Source of the DNA: Thermoanaerobaculia bacterium
GTDB taxonomy: Bacteria; Acidobacteriota; Thermoanaerobaculia; Multivoradales; JAHEKO01
NCBI GenBank assembly: GCA_029287645.1
Contig: JARFQS010000497.1
Coordinates: forward strand, 1-7,930
DNA length: 7,930 nt
Direction: 5' to 3'
Shown here piece after piece: positions 1 to 6,197 of the stretch. A model generated the notes under the pieces. It did not search any database and had not been told where the DNA came from. It saw only the letters and a program-made list of their open reading frames with translations. How positions within the stretch are numbered: position 1 is the first letter of the stretch; every line of letters begins with the position of its first letter. Both the position numbers and the translations under genes were made by a program.

Positions 1-354
1 GACGAAATCACCAACGTCACCACCCTCGTTGTGGGCGATGGGGCCCTCGTGAGTTGGGTCCACACCCCGTCATTCGGCAACGACCCGATCTACGCCACCC
101 GGGTCAATGGAGACGGCGCCTTCGTCTGGGGGCCGCCCATCGCCGAACTCTGCATCCTGCCGACCCACTCATCCCGTCTCGTGGGGGTCATGGGATCGGA
201 GGGCTTCGCCGCCTATGCCTGGAGCGACGGCGATCCCGGTGACATCTACGCCGCCAACCTCAACGGCGATGGGAGCCTGGGCTACACAGCTCTGGTGTTC
301 AGTGACGGCTTCGAATCCGGCGACATGTCGGCTTGGTCTGACGCGGTGCCTTAG
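1..354 (+). CDS. C-terminal part of a secreted repeat protein with a DGFESGD-type C-terminal tail
   Basis: The frame is open from the first base of the window to a TAG at 352-354, so the true start lies upstream; the GTG at 31 is an internal codon, not a likely start. About 117 residues are visible. Two copies of a short repeat can be seen, 'DPIYATRVNGDG' and 'GDIYAANLNGDG', resembling the 'DIYAQ-x-NxDG' blades of exported beta-propeller-like repeat proteins. The last residues read FSDGFESGDMSAWSDAVP, close to the 'DGFESGDTSAWS' tail that recurs at the very C-terminus of many exported proteins in Acidobacteriota and some Proteobacteria. I infer an extracellular or surface protein; no enzymatic motif is visible. 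Its 3' end overlaps by 56 bp, antisense, with the PIN-domain remnant ending at 299. Confidence is high that it is coding and low for the exact role. Confidence 0.75.
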   Translation, partial: DEITNVTTLVVGDGALVSWVHTPSFGNDPIYATRVNGDGAFVWGPPIAELCILPTHSSRLVGVMGSEGFAAYAWSDGDPGDIYAANLNGDGSLGYTALVFSDGFESGDMSAWSDAVP

Positions 355-607
355 AAAAGTCGACCGCTGCCGCGAGCCCTCGATCGAAGGTCCCGATCTC
401 GTCGACGCCAGGGCGACGGCAGACGGCCAGGTGGATGAGGTCGCGGGCGCCGAGATGGGGCCGGCTTCCCGCAATCAAGCGCGCCGCCCGAACATCCTCG
501 ACCTCGATGGGGTGAACTGTGGGGATGCACGACTCTGCGAGGGTGAGTGCTGCGTCGAGGGTCTCCCAACGATCAACCGGGATGGAGGCGTGGAGAAACT
601 CCTGCAA
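299..607 (-). pseudogene. 5'-truncated PIN-domain (VapC-like) toxin remnant
   Basis: The translation carries the second half of a PIN ribonuclease domain: 'VLQEFLH' with its conserved Glu, then 'ARDLIHLAV' with a conserved acidic residue, then 'IGTFDRG' with the C-terminal Asp. VapC-type toxins are usually 130-140 residues and begin with a hydrophobic strand plus 'DTN', which holds the first catalytic Asp. That N-terminal part, roughly 40-50 residues, is absent. In-frame codons run upstream only to a stop at 647-649, and recognisable PIN sequence starts at about 619, where the radical SAM gene ends (TGA at 612-614). The only usable start is TTG at 605-607, with GAGG too close to act as a good ribosome binding site. 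No antitoxin gene is next to it. The last 20 or so residues read antisense through the 3' end of the gene ending at 354 and do not look native. I infer an inactive decay product of a toxin-antitoxin locus. Translation by coupling to the radical SAM gene is possible but would give a protein lacking a catalytic Asp. Confidence 0.7.
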
Positions 608-611
608 GACC

Positions 612-2024
612 TCAGGCCAACGGAAGAGGTGGTTGGAGATGCTCGATCACAGCCTTCTCCACCGGTAACCGGTAATTGCCGGTGCGGCATCTCAAGCGAG
701 CCAACGCCTGGACCGGCATCGCCCACCAGCGCGGCCGGCTCCACCCGAGCTGGGAGAAGAATCCAGCCATCCGCACCCGTTGGACATCGGCATCGCTCAC
801 CCAGGGACTCGAAGTCGTGACATAGTCGAACCGTGACCACTCGTCGAGAGTCTTGGGCAGCTTGAAACCCTCCGCCGCAACATCATTGAAGAGCTTCGAG
901 CCCGGGTAGGGCTTGAAGAAGAAGAAGGGGGTCGTGTTCTTCCAGTTCATGGATTTGAGGCGGCGTGCCAACCGCAGCGATGCCTCCACGTCGGCGGGTT
1001 GCTCACCTGGAATTCCGAAGATGAAAGGATAGGTCGCGGCGATGTCGTGCTTCTGAGAATACCGAGCCACCGTTTCGATCTGGTTCAGTGTGATGTCTTT
1101 GCCCAGACGTTCGAGCATGCGTGACGACCCGGCCTCCACACCGATCAGGAGCTTGCGAAGACCGGAGCGTGCGAGCAAGAGAAAGTCATCGTCGGTCAGC
1201 CTCGCCCCTTGATCGGCGCGCATGGTCGCCGCCCATGAGAATCGAGAACCACGCTCGATGAGTCTTGTGGCAAGATCGACGGTCCATCGACGGCTCGAGA
1301 AAAAGGTCTCGTCCTGAAAGTTGACATCCTCGATCCCAAATCGGAAGGCGAGCTCCGCAAGCTCCTCCACAACCCGGTCCAACGGAATCGCCGACCGTTG
1401 GCGTTTGAAGACCGCCGGGTCGGCGCAGAAACGACATCGGTAGTGACAGCCGACGGAAGTCACATAGTCGAGTTGGCGCCTTTTCTTCCTGGCGAAGTAG
1501 CGCTCCACTGGAAGCAGTGAGTAATCCGCAGCGGGAAGCTCTCCGTACGGTACAAGGGGTCGGGCGTCCGTCATTCTCGGTTCGCCGTCCACCCTCAGCG
1601 CGATCCCCGCAACTCCGGCGACGCCCCACCCGTCGAGATAGCACTCGACAAGCTCTCTCAGGGTGGCTTCGCCCTGACCGCATACCACAACATCGACGCA
1701 TTCGGCCTCGGCCAGAACTTCAAGAGGGAAAAGCGACGGGTGCCAGCCTCCCCAGATGACGGGGAGCTCGGGGCGCCGCGCCTTGACCTCGCGGCTGACC
1801 CGCAGGGCGTCCTCGATGGGCGCACCGGTGAGGACGCTGACACCGAAACAGACCGCTTCGTCGAGGTGGGGCTCGACAACAGCCACGGGGTCCGCATCGA
1901 GACGTCCATCGATGATGATCGGCTGCACGCGATCGCGATTCACCGCCGAGGCCACCGCCAAAGGGCCGAGCGGCATGGTGAAAAACAGACACCGCGGTTG
2001 GTAGAGCAGCAGTTTGGGCTTCAA
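612..2024 (-). CDS. B12-binding-type radical SAM protein, BchE/Elp3-like fold
   Basis: With the start at TTG 2022-2024 the protein has 470 residues. Residues 1-140 form an N-terminal Rossmann-like region typical of cobalamin-binding radical SAM enzymes ('LLYQPRCLFFTMPLGPLAVASA', 'IIIDGR', 'PVIWGGWHPSLFP', 'VVVCGQGEATL'). The [4Fe-4S] motif is Cys193-x3-Cys197-x2-Cys200. Further core elements follow: 'FQDETFF' (236-242), 'IGVEAGS' (294-300) and 'FIFGIPGE' (334-341). The C-terminal 'YRLPVEKAV' matches the usual end of this family, so the gene looks complete. The frame stays open to a GTG at 2255, but TTG 2024 is preferred: GGAG lies 5 nt upstream, the domain begins exactly there, and the TTG overlaps the TGA of the small ORF upstream (TTGA), a sign of translational coupling. 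Members of this superfamily carry out methylations or ring rearrangements; the substrate cannot be told here. Neighbours are an exported kinase-like protein and the small ORF. Confidence 0.9.
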   Translation of the reverse strand: MKPKLLLYQPRCLFFTMPLGPLAVASAVNRDRVQPIIIDGRLDADPVAVVEPHLDEAVCFGVSVLTGAPIEDALRVSREVKARRPELPVIWGGWHPSLFPLEVLAEAECVDVVVCGQGEATLRELVECYLDGWGVAGVAGIALRVDGEPRMTDARPLVPYGELPAADYSLLPVERYFARKKRRQLDYVTSVGCHYRCRFCADPAVFKRQRSAIPLDRVVEELAELAFRFGIEDVNFQDETFFSSRRWTVDLATRLIERGSRFSWAATMRADQGARLTDDDFLLLARSGLRKLLIGVEAGSSRMLERLGKDITLNQIETVARYSQKHDIAATYPFIFGIPGEQPADVEASLRLARRLKSMNWKNTTPFFFFKPYPGSKLFNDVAAEGFKLPKTLDEWSRFDYVTTSSPWVSDADVQRVRMAGFFSQLGWSRPRWWAMPVQALARLRCRTGNYRLPVEKAVIEHLQPPLPLA

Positions 2025-2224
2025 TGAGTCTCCGGACAGCGCCTCATCTTCCCGTAACCCAGCATCCAAGTCCACCCGGCAAAGTCCGGTCGGGCCTTCC
2101 CGATGAGCGCCGAACACAACAACAATGCGCCGCCCGGACCGAAGGCGGTCGGGTCGGCTAAGGACGCCGCCGTCGCCATCGATGATGCCGTGGAGACGGT
2201 TGGCGAGCCCGTCGAAGAAGCCAT
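2021..2224 (-). CDS. small 67-residue ORF translationally coupled to the radical SAM gene
   Basis: The ATG at 2222-2224 is preceded by GAAGGGAGGGATTTCC, one of the strongest Shine-Dalgarno sequences in the window at good spacing. The ORF ends in TGA at 2021-2023, which overlaps the TTG start of the radical SAM gene. The product is Ser/Thr/Ala-rich in its first half, then 'GPGGALLLCSALIGKA' (short and hydrophobic), then 'RPDFAGWTWMLGYGKM', and ends 'RRCPETH'. It has two Cys and two Trp residues. GC at third codon positions is about 74% in the second half in this frame, against about 56% in the radical SAM frame, supporting translation of this frame; in the first half the two frames are equally plausible. 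I do not recognise the family. It could be a small membrane or partner protein, a peptide substrate of the radical SAM enzyme, or a leader ORF. The main alternative is that this DNA encodes an N-terminal extension of the radical SAM protein starting at GTG 2255. Confidence 0.5.
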   Translation of the reverse strand: MASSTGSPTVSTASSMATAASLADPTAFGPGGALLLCSALIGKARPDFAGWTWMLGYGKMRRCPETH

Positions 2225-2327
2225 GGAAATCCCTCCCTTCAGACCGCGGGCTCACGCCCTCCGCCGCTTTGAAATCGCGGACTCAGATTCGTACTCTCCG
2301 TCGCGGGGAATCGGCTTATCTCCGGAT
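2225..2327. other. 103-bp spacer inside the leftward cluster
   Basis: This gap lies between the stop of the kinase-like gene (2328) and the start of the small ORF (2224). On the minus strand its right-hand end (highest coordinates) contains GAATC...GATTC as a short imperfect inverted repeat, with no U-run, so I see no convincing terminator. The left end carries the purine-rich ribosome binding site of the small ORF. The two minus-strand units may be cotranscribed or may have a separate promoter; nothing in the sequence decides this. Confidence 0.4.
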
Positions 2328-3161
2328 TCAGTACAGCGTCCTCTCCTCGCCATAGTCGGCAATGAGCTGCTTGGCGCGTTTGAGGATCCGGTTCCTGCGC
2401 TCCCAGAGGCTCCCGCGCTGGTCCTTGTGCAGCCACGGCTTGAACAGCTCGTTCAGCTCCTTCTTGTCGAGCGTTTCGAGAGCCCGGATGAGGCGTCGTG
2501 ACAGACGAGACGAGTAGAGTCCGGTCAGAAGGTCGGGGTCGGCATCGAAGGCCATGGAGGAGTCGACCTTGTGGATTCGAAGGCTCTCATCGACGACCAG
2601 ATTCCGAAGATCCGAGTAGTCGAGATCGGCGATGAGCTGCTGAAAGAGCTCAATCTCGCGCAGCTGCCCCTTGTACCGCTTTGGGTCGGAAGGCTGCAAC
2701 CCTTTCTCACGCCGCTCCGCCTCGGTCATCGAGCCCTCCACCCAGAAACACAGCGAGCCCGTCTTCGAGCCGATCTTCCGCTCGACGCACGGCGGGACGA
2801 TGTCGAGCCCGAGGAGACGATCGAGCTCGTAGGCGGCGATCTCGTGCCGGTACGAGTCACGAGCCTGCTGAACCTCGCGGCCGTCGGAGAAGCGAAACTC
2901 CGGGTACCGCGTGTCCTCATGCTTGAACACCGCGCGGAGGGTCCGGCTGCCGTCGGTGAGCGTGACCCGAACGGGGCCGGTGAGGGCCGCCTCGTCAAAG
3001 CTCTCGGGCTCTCCGACAACTTCGGCATGGGTCAGGAAATCCACCGCCTGCTCGCCCCTCAATGGCACACCGACCACCGTGCCCGACTCGGCGAGCTCGC
3101 CCGCACCGGCACCTGCTACCGACAAAAGAACGCACAACGTCACCCCGACCAGATTGTCCAT
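2328..3161 (-). CDS. exported PI3/4K/HipA-fold kinase-like protein with altered catalytic loop
   Basis: The protein has 277 residues. The ATG at 3161 has AAGGAAGGG upstream. Residues 1-20 form a signal-peptide-like segment (MDNLVGVTLCVLLSVAGAGA), so it is likely exported. The rest follows a family common in Acidobacteriota, usually annotated as hypothetical, with a HipA/PI3-4-kinase-like layout: 'LTDGSRTLRAVFK' with the nucleotide-binding Lys80, 'RHEIAAYELDRLLGLDIVPP' with Glu107, 'GSLCFWVEG', then a catalytic-loop region 'LIADLDYSDLRNLVVD' (Asp181, Asn187) and a metal-binding region 'KVDSSMAF' (Asp200). Relatives, as I recall them, read 'NDDRNxxN' and 'IDHTRAF' at these two places. Here the Arg-Asn after the catalytic Asp is Tyr-Ser with one extra residue, and the His after Asp200 is Ser. 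It may therefore be a weak or inactive kinase. It leads the minus-strand cluster ahead of the small ORF and the radical SAM gene. Confidence 0.75.
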   Translation of the reverse strand: MDNLVGVTLCVLLSVAGAGAGELAESGTVVGVPLRGEQAVDFLTHAEVVGEPESFDEAALTGPVRVTLTDGSRTLRAVFKHEDTRYPEFRFSDGREVQQARDSYRHEIAAYELDRLLGLDIVPPCVERKIGSKTGSLCFWVEGSMTEAERREKGLQPSDPKRYKGQLREIELFQQLIADLDYSDLRNLVVDESLRIHKVDSSMAFDADPDLLTGLYSSRLSRRLIRALETLDKKELNELFKPWLHKDQRGSLWERRNRILKRAKQLIADYGEERTLY

Positions 3162-3181
3162 GGAGCCCTTCCTTGAGGAGC

Positions 3182-3209
3182 AGGGTATCAGCTCCCGCGA
3201 ATCCGTCAG
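3182..3209 (-). promoter_or_regulatory. candidate extended -10 promoter for the leftward cluster
   Basis: On the minus strand a CTGACG hexamer (3204-3209, 4 of 6 matches to TTGACA) is followed after 16 nt by TGATACCCT, an extended -10-like element with TACCCT at 3182-3187. A start about 7 nt further on would give a leader of about 14 nt carrying AAGGAAGGG ahead of the ATG at 3161. The location between divergent genes fits a promoter. The match to consensus is modest and the preferred sigma motif of the host is unknown. Confidence 0.25.
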
Positions 3210-3227
3210 TTCTGTTGGCCCTGCCGC

Positions 3228-3344
3228 TCAGAGTGAGTGCTCTCCGGATGCAGCCATGCCCAAAGGGACTACCGTGATGTCATCGTCCAGCGGGTAGCTC
3301 TTGCGTCCCGGGTAGACCACCCAGAGGTGGTCGAGAGCGAGATC
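3228..3344 (-). pseudogene. relic of the 3' end of a DUF4143 ATPase gene
   Basis: The minus-strand translation of this segment reads DLALDHLWVVYPGRKSYP, then LDDDITVVPLGMAASGEHSL and a stop at 3228-3230. It matches almost residue for residue the C-terminus of the DUF4143 ATPase at 7596-7918. Upstream of 3344 the similarity ends abruptly, and the frame continues into unrelated low-complexity residues up to 3446. There is no ATPase domain and no start with a ribosome binding site. It is therefore a gene fragment of about 38 codons, not a functional gene. Confidence 0.8.
3229..3344. repeat. direct repeat copy 1 (DUF4143 3' end)
   Basis: This 116-bp stretch aligns without gaps to 7597-7712 with 17 mismatches by eye (about 85% identity). 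Many differences fall at third codon positions of the minus-strand frame, as expected for diverged protein-coding copies. Similarity begins at the stop codon and ends at about codon 38 from the C-terminus. Confidence 0.85.
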
Positions 3345-3521
3345 CGGATTTTCATGGTGAATTGTCTTATGGGAGCCACTGGCCAAGTGTGAGTAGCTCT
3401 GATTGCGGCGGTTGACATCCTGCATGCCGGGCGGGGGATTGGTCAATTGGCTGGGTACACGCTGCCATCACCGCCAGGTAGCCTTTCTGCGATACCATTG
3501 GCGGGCTGGAAATCGCAGACA
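3345..3521. other. intergenic region upstream of the Ser/Thr kinase gene
   Basis: This stretch of 177 bp lies between the DUF4143 relic and the kinase ATG. It is less GC-rich on its left side than the flanking genes. A perfect TTGACA occurs at 3412-3417 on the plus strand, but no acceptable -10 hexamer follows at 16-18 nt. TACCAT at 3493-3498 is a possible -10 without a matching -35. I see no RNA gene or terminator here. The kinase promoter is probably in this stretch. Confidence 0.4.
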
Positions 3522-6152
3522 ATGAAAGACCTCATCGGTCAAACGCTTGGACATTACGTCATCGTCGAGCACCTCGGCGGGGGTGGGATGGGCGTGGTCT
3601 ACAAGGCCGAGGACACCAGGCTCGGACGCACGGTGGCTTTGAAGTTCCTGCCGTCGGAGTGGAGTCGGGACCCGGACGCAAGGGAGCGATTCTTGCGAGA
3701 GGCGAGAGCAGCTTCGGCCCTCGAAGACTCTCGTGCCTGCACCATCTTCGACATCGACGAGACCGATGACGGACAGCTCTTTATCGCCATGGCGTACTAC
3801 GAGGGCGAGTCGCTCAAGAAGAGGCTTGAACGCGGGCAGCTCTCGATCGGGCGGGCCGTGGATATCGCGATCCAAACCGCCGAGGGACTCGAGAGCGCCC
3901 ACTCGGCCGAGATCTTCCACCGCGACATCAAGCCCGCGAACCTCATGCTCACCGGGCATGACGAGGTCGTCATCGTCGACTTTGGCCTTGCCAAGCTGGC
4001 CGGCGATCTGACGCTCACCAAACCGGGTTCCTCGCTCGGCACGCCGCTCTACATGTCGCCGGAACAGTCACGAGGCGACCGGATCGACCGGAGGACAGAC
4101 CTCTGGTCGCTGGGGGTGGTCCTCCACGAAATGCTGACCGGAAGGCCCCCGTTCGTGGGGGAGAACCACGCCGCGGTTGCCAGGGCGATTCTGGATGATG
4201 AGCCCGCCCCGATGAGCGACCTGCGCCCGGAAGCACCGGGCGAACTCGGTGAGATCGTCGCCAGGGCTCTTGCCAAGGACCCGAACAGCCGATACCAGAG
4301 TGCAGGCGAGCTTCTGACGGACCTCCGCCACCTCAGAAAGCAGATCGCGGAAGTGGAGGACGTCACCCTGTCGACTCCATCGCAGCCATCGCTGCGTCGA
4401 AAACCCCGGCTGCCGGTATTTCTTGCTGTGGGAGTTGTCATCATCGGTGTCATCGCAGCGCTCTGGATCGCGAGATCAACCGGCGTGCAGGAGGAAGTCG
4501 ACAGACTTCCACCTCGTATCGTTGTCCTCCCCTTCGAGAACCTCGGTCCACCCGAAGACGAGTACTTCGCCGACGGCATCACCGAGGAGATCACCAGCCG
4601 GCTCGCTGCCGTCAGCGGTCTCCAGGTGATCTCACGCACGAGCGCGATGTACTACAAGGACCGCCAAGTCCCACTTCGTCAGATCGGTGAGGAGCTCGAC
4701 GTCGAGTACGCGCTGGAGGGAACCATCCGTTGGGACCGAGCAGGAAAAGGTCCCGGACGTGTGCGGATCACTCCGCAGCTCATTCGGGTGGCCAACGACT
4801 CCCACCTGTGGAGCGATCGATACGATCGGGTGTTGGACGAGATCTTTGTGGTCCAATCCGACATTTCCGAGCGCGTCATCTCTGAGCTCGAGGTGGCGCT
4901 GTTCGATCATGAGCGGAACCATGTCACCGCGCTTCCAACAACCAATGTGGAGGCCTACCAGGCATACCTCCTCGGAAACCGATACATCCAGACCCACGAG
5001 GAAGGCGGGTGGAGAGATTCCATCGATATGCTGGAGAGTTCGGTCGAGCTGGACCCGGAGTTTGCGGTGGCCCATGCGGCACTGAGCAGAGCGCACTCAA
5101 TGACGTATCACTACAGGCTCGACTTCACACCTGAACGCCTCGAGAAAGCAAAGGCCTCGGCAGATCGTGCGCTGGCTCTCCAGCCAGATCTCCCCGAGGC
5201 GCATCTTGCTCTGGGCTGGTATTTCTACTTCGGATTTCGAGAATACGACCGGGCATTGGAAGAGTTCGAGAGGGCCGCGGAGACACTGCCCAAAGACGAA
5301 GCGGTTCTGGAGGGTCTTCATGCCACCCGTCGACGCCAGGGGCGCTGGGACGAGGCGCTGGATGCTCTCGACCAACTGCTGGTCTTGAGTCCGCAAAGCT
5401 ACCATCTGGCACTCAACGCAGCGTATACCCACCTCATGCTCCGCAACTACGGGCGAGCCGAAGTAGAGTTTCGACGAGCTCTGGCCCTGGAGCCGGATCT
5501 GGCCGGGCCGTACCACGGTTTGGCTTTGCTCTACGTGCTTTGGGATGAGTCTACCGAGAGAGCGCGGCAGATTCTGGAGTTGGCGCCAGATCAAAGCCGC
5601 CCGATGATTCAGGTCTTTGCATTCATGCTCGACCGTATTGACCGGGATCCGGAATCAGCTATGGAAAGAGTTCTCGGCGCAGACATTGATGTCATCGAGG
5701 TTCAGAGTTACTACTGGCCCGCCGAGCTGCTGGAATGCGTTTGCCTCTCCGATCTGGGGCGCGATCAGCCGGCCAGGGCAGCCTGTGAATCAGCCATCAG
5801 CCGTCTCGAGCGAGAGGTCGCGCTTCGGTCATGGGATCGTCGGTTGTACAACGCGCTGGGTTATGCCTACGCGGTCGTCGGAAGAAACCAGGATGCGGTG
5901 GAGGCCGTCGAGCATGCGGCCCGGCTCATGCCCATTTCAGAAGATGCAGCTGACGGCCCGGAGCAGGCCATAGAGACGGCCATCATTTTCACAAGAGCCG
6001 GCCGACATGACAGAGCGCTGGATCTTGTCGAGGAGCTGCTGTCGATACCATCGTTCTTGTCGGTCGGTCTCCTCCGCCTCGATCCCGTCTGGGACCCCCT
6101 CCGCGACCACCCGCGCTTCCAGGCGCTGCTGGAGGAGTACGGGGAGGAGTGA
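3522..6152 (+). CDS. membrane-anchored Ser/Thr protein kinase with TolB-like and TPR domains
   Basis: The protein has 876 residues from ATG 3522; an in-frame TTG at 3447 would add 25 residues, but the kinase domain begins right after the ATG ('IGQTLGHYVIVEHLGGGGMG'), as usual in this family. Residues 11-272 form a PknB-type kinase: glycine loop 18-25, ATP-binding Lys41, catalytic 'HRDIKPAN' (133-140, Asp135), 'DFG' 153-155, and 'SPE' 179-181 in place of APE. All catalytic residues are intact. One membrane segment spans about 299-317. Residues 331-460 resemble the TolB-like region of adenylate cyclase/TPR proteins ('VLPFENLG', 'YFADGITEEITSRLA', 'YALEGTIR', 'LWSDRYDR'). Residues 475-870 carry TPR-like helical pairs ('AHLALGWYFYFGFREYDRALEEFERA', split across two motifs) and end in the common 'DPLRDHPRFQALL'. 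The N-terminal kinase would be cytosolic and the TolB/TPR part periplasmic, suggesting envelope sensing. The esterase gene starts 45 nt downstream, so cotranscription is likely. Confidence 0.95.
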   Translation: MKDLIGQTLGHYVIVEHLGGGGMGVVYKAEDTRLGRTVALKFLPSEWSRDPDARERFLREARAASALEDSRACTIFDIDETDDGQLFIAMAYYEGESLKKRLERGQLSIGRAVDIAIQTAEGLESAHSAEIFHRDIKPANLMLTGHDEVVIVDFGLAKLAGDLTLTKPGSSLGTPLYMSPEQSRGDRIDRRTDLWSLGVVLHEMLTGRPPFVGENHAAVARAILDDEPAPMSDLRPEAPGELGEIVARALAKDPNSRYQSAGELLTDLRHLRKQIAEVEDVTLSTPSQPSLRRKPRLPVFLAVGVVIIGVIAALWIARSTGVQEEVDRLPPRIVVLPFENLGPPEDEYFADGITEEITSRLAAVSGLQVISRTSAMYYKDRQVPLRQIGEELDVEYALEGTIRWDRAGKGPGRVRITPQLIRVANDSHLWSDRYDRVLDEIFVVQSDISERVISELEVALFDHERNHVTALPTTNVEAYQAYLLGNRYIQTHEEGGWRDSIDMLESSVELDPEFAVAHAALSRAHSMTYHYRLDFTPERLEKAKASADRALALQPDLPEAHLALGWYFYFGFREYDRALEEFERAAETLPKDEAVLEGLHATRRRQGRWDEALDALDQLLVLSPQSYHLALNAAYTHLMLRNYGRAEVEFRRALALEPDLAGPYHGLALLYVLWDESTERARQILELAPDQSRPMIQVFAFMLDRIDRDPESAMERVLGADIDVIEVQSYYWPAELLECVCLSDLGRDQPARAACESAISRLEREVALRSWDRRLYNALGYAYAVVGRNQDAVEAVEHAARLMPISEDAADGPEQAIETAIIFTRAGRHDRALDLVEELLSIPSFLSVGLLRLDPVWDPLRDHPRFQALLEEYGEE

Positions 6153-6197
6153 AAGCACACCGGAGCAACAGGAATTCGTTCCCAGAAGGGAGACGTC

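Noticed and set aside
107..820. Plus-strand 237-codon ORF
   Set aside because: It runs out of frame across the repeat-protein end, the PIN remnant and the radical SAM 3' end. The composition is Arg/Pro/Ser-rich, with no recognisable domain.
2103..2501. Plus-strand 132-codon ORF starting MSAEHNNNAPPGPKAVGSAK
   Set aside because: It is antisense to the small ORF's ribosome binding site and start and to the C-terminus of the kinase-like gene, has no ribosome binding site of note, and its second half is plainly the shadow of the kinase-like coding sequence.
3412..3440. Perfect TTGACA as a -35 box of a promoter for the kinase gene
   Set aside because: The sequence 16-18 nt downstream is GGGATT-like, matching only 2 of 6 -10 positions, and the spacer is very GC-rich.
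3345..3446. N-terminal extension of the DUF4143 relic as a 72-residue protein
   Set aside because: Similarity to the intact copy stops at about 3344. The upstream residues are low complexity with no family match and no convincing ribosome binding site, so it is treated as chance open frame joined to a relic.
6171..6182. GGAA-TTCG-TTCC hairpin with a UUCG loop between kinase and esterase genes
   Set aside because: The stem is only 4 bp and no U-run follows; it lies just before the esterase ribosome binding site. Too weak to call a terminator or regulatory hairpin.
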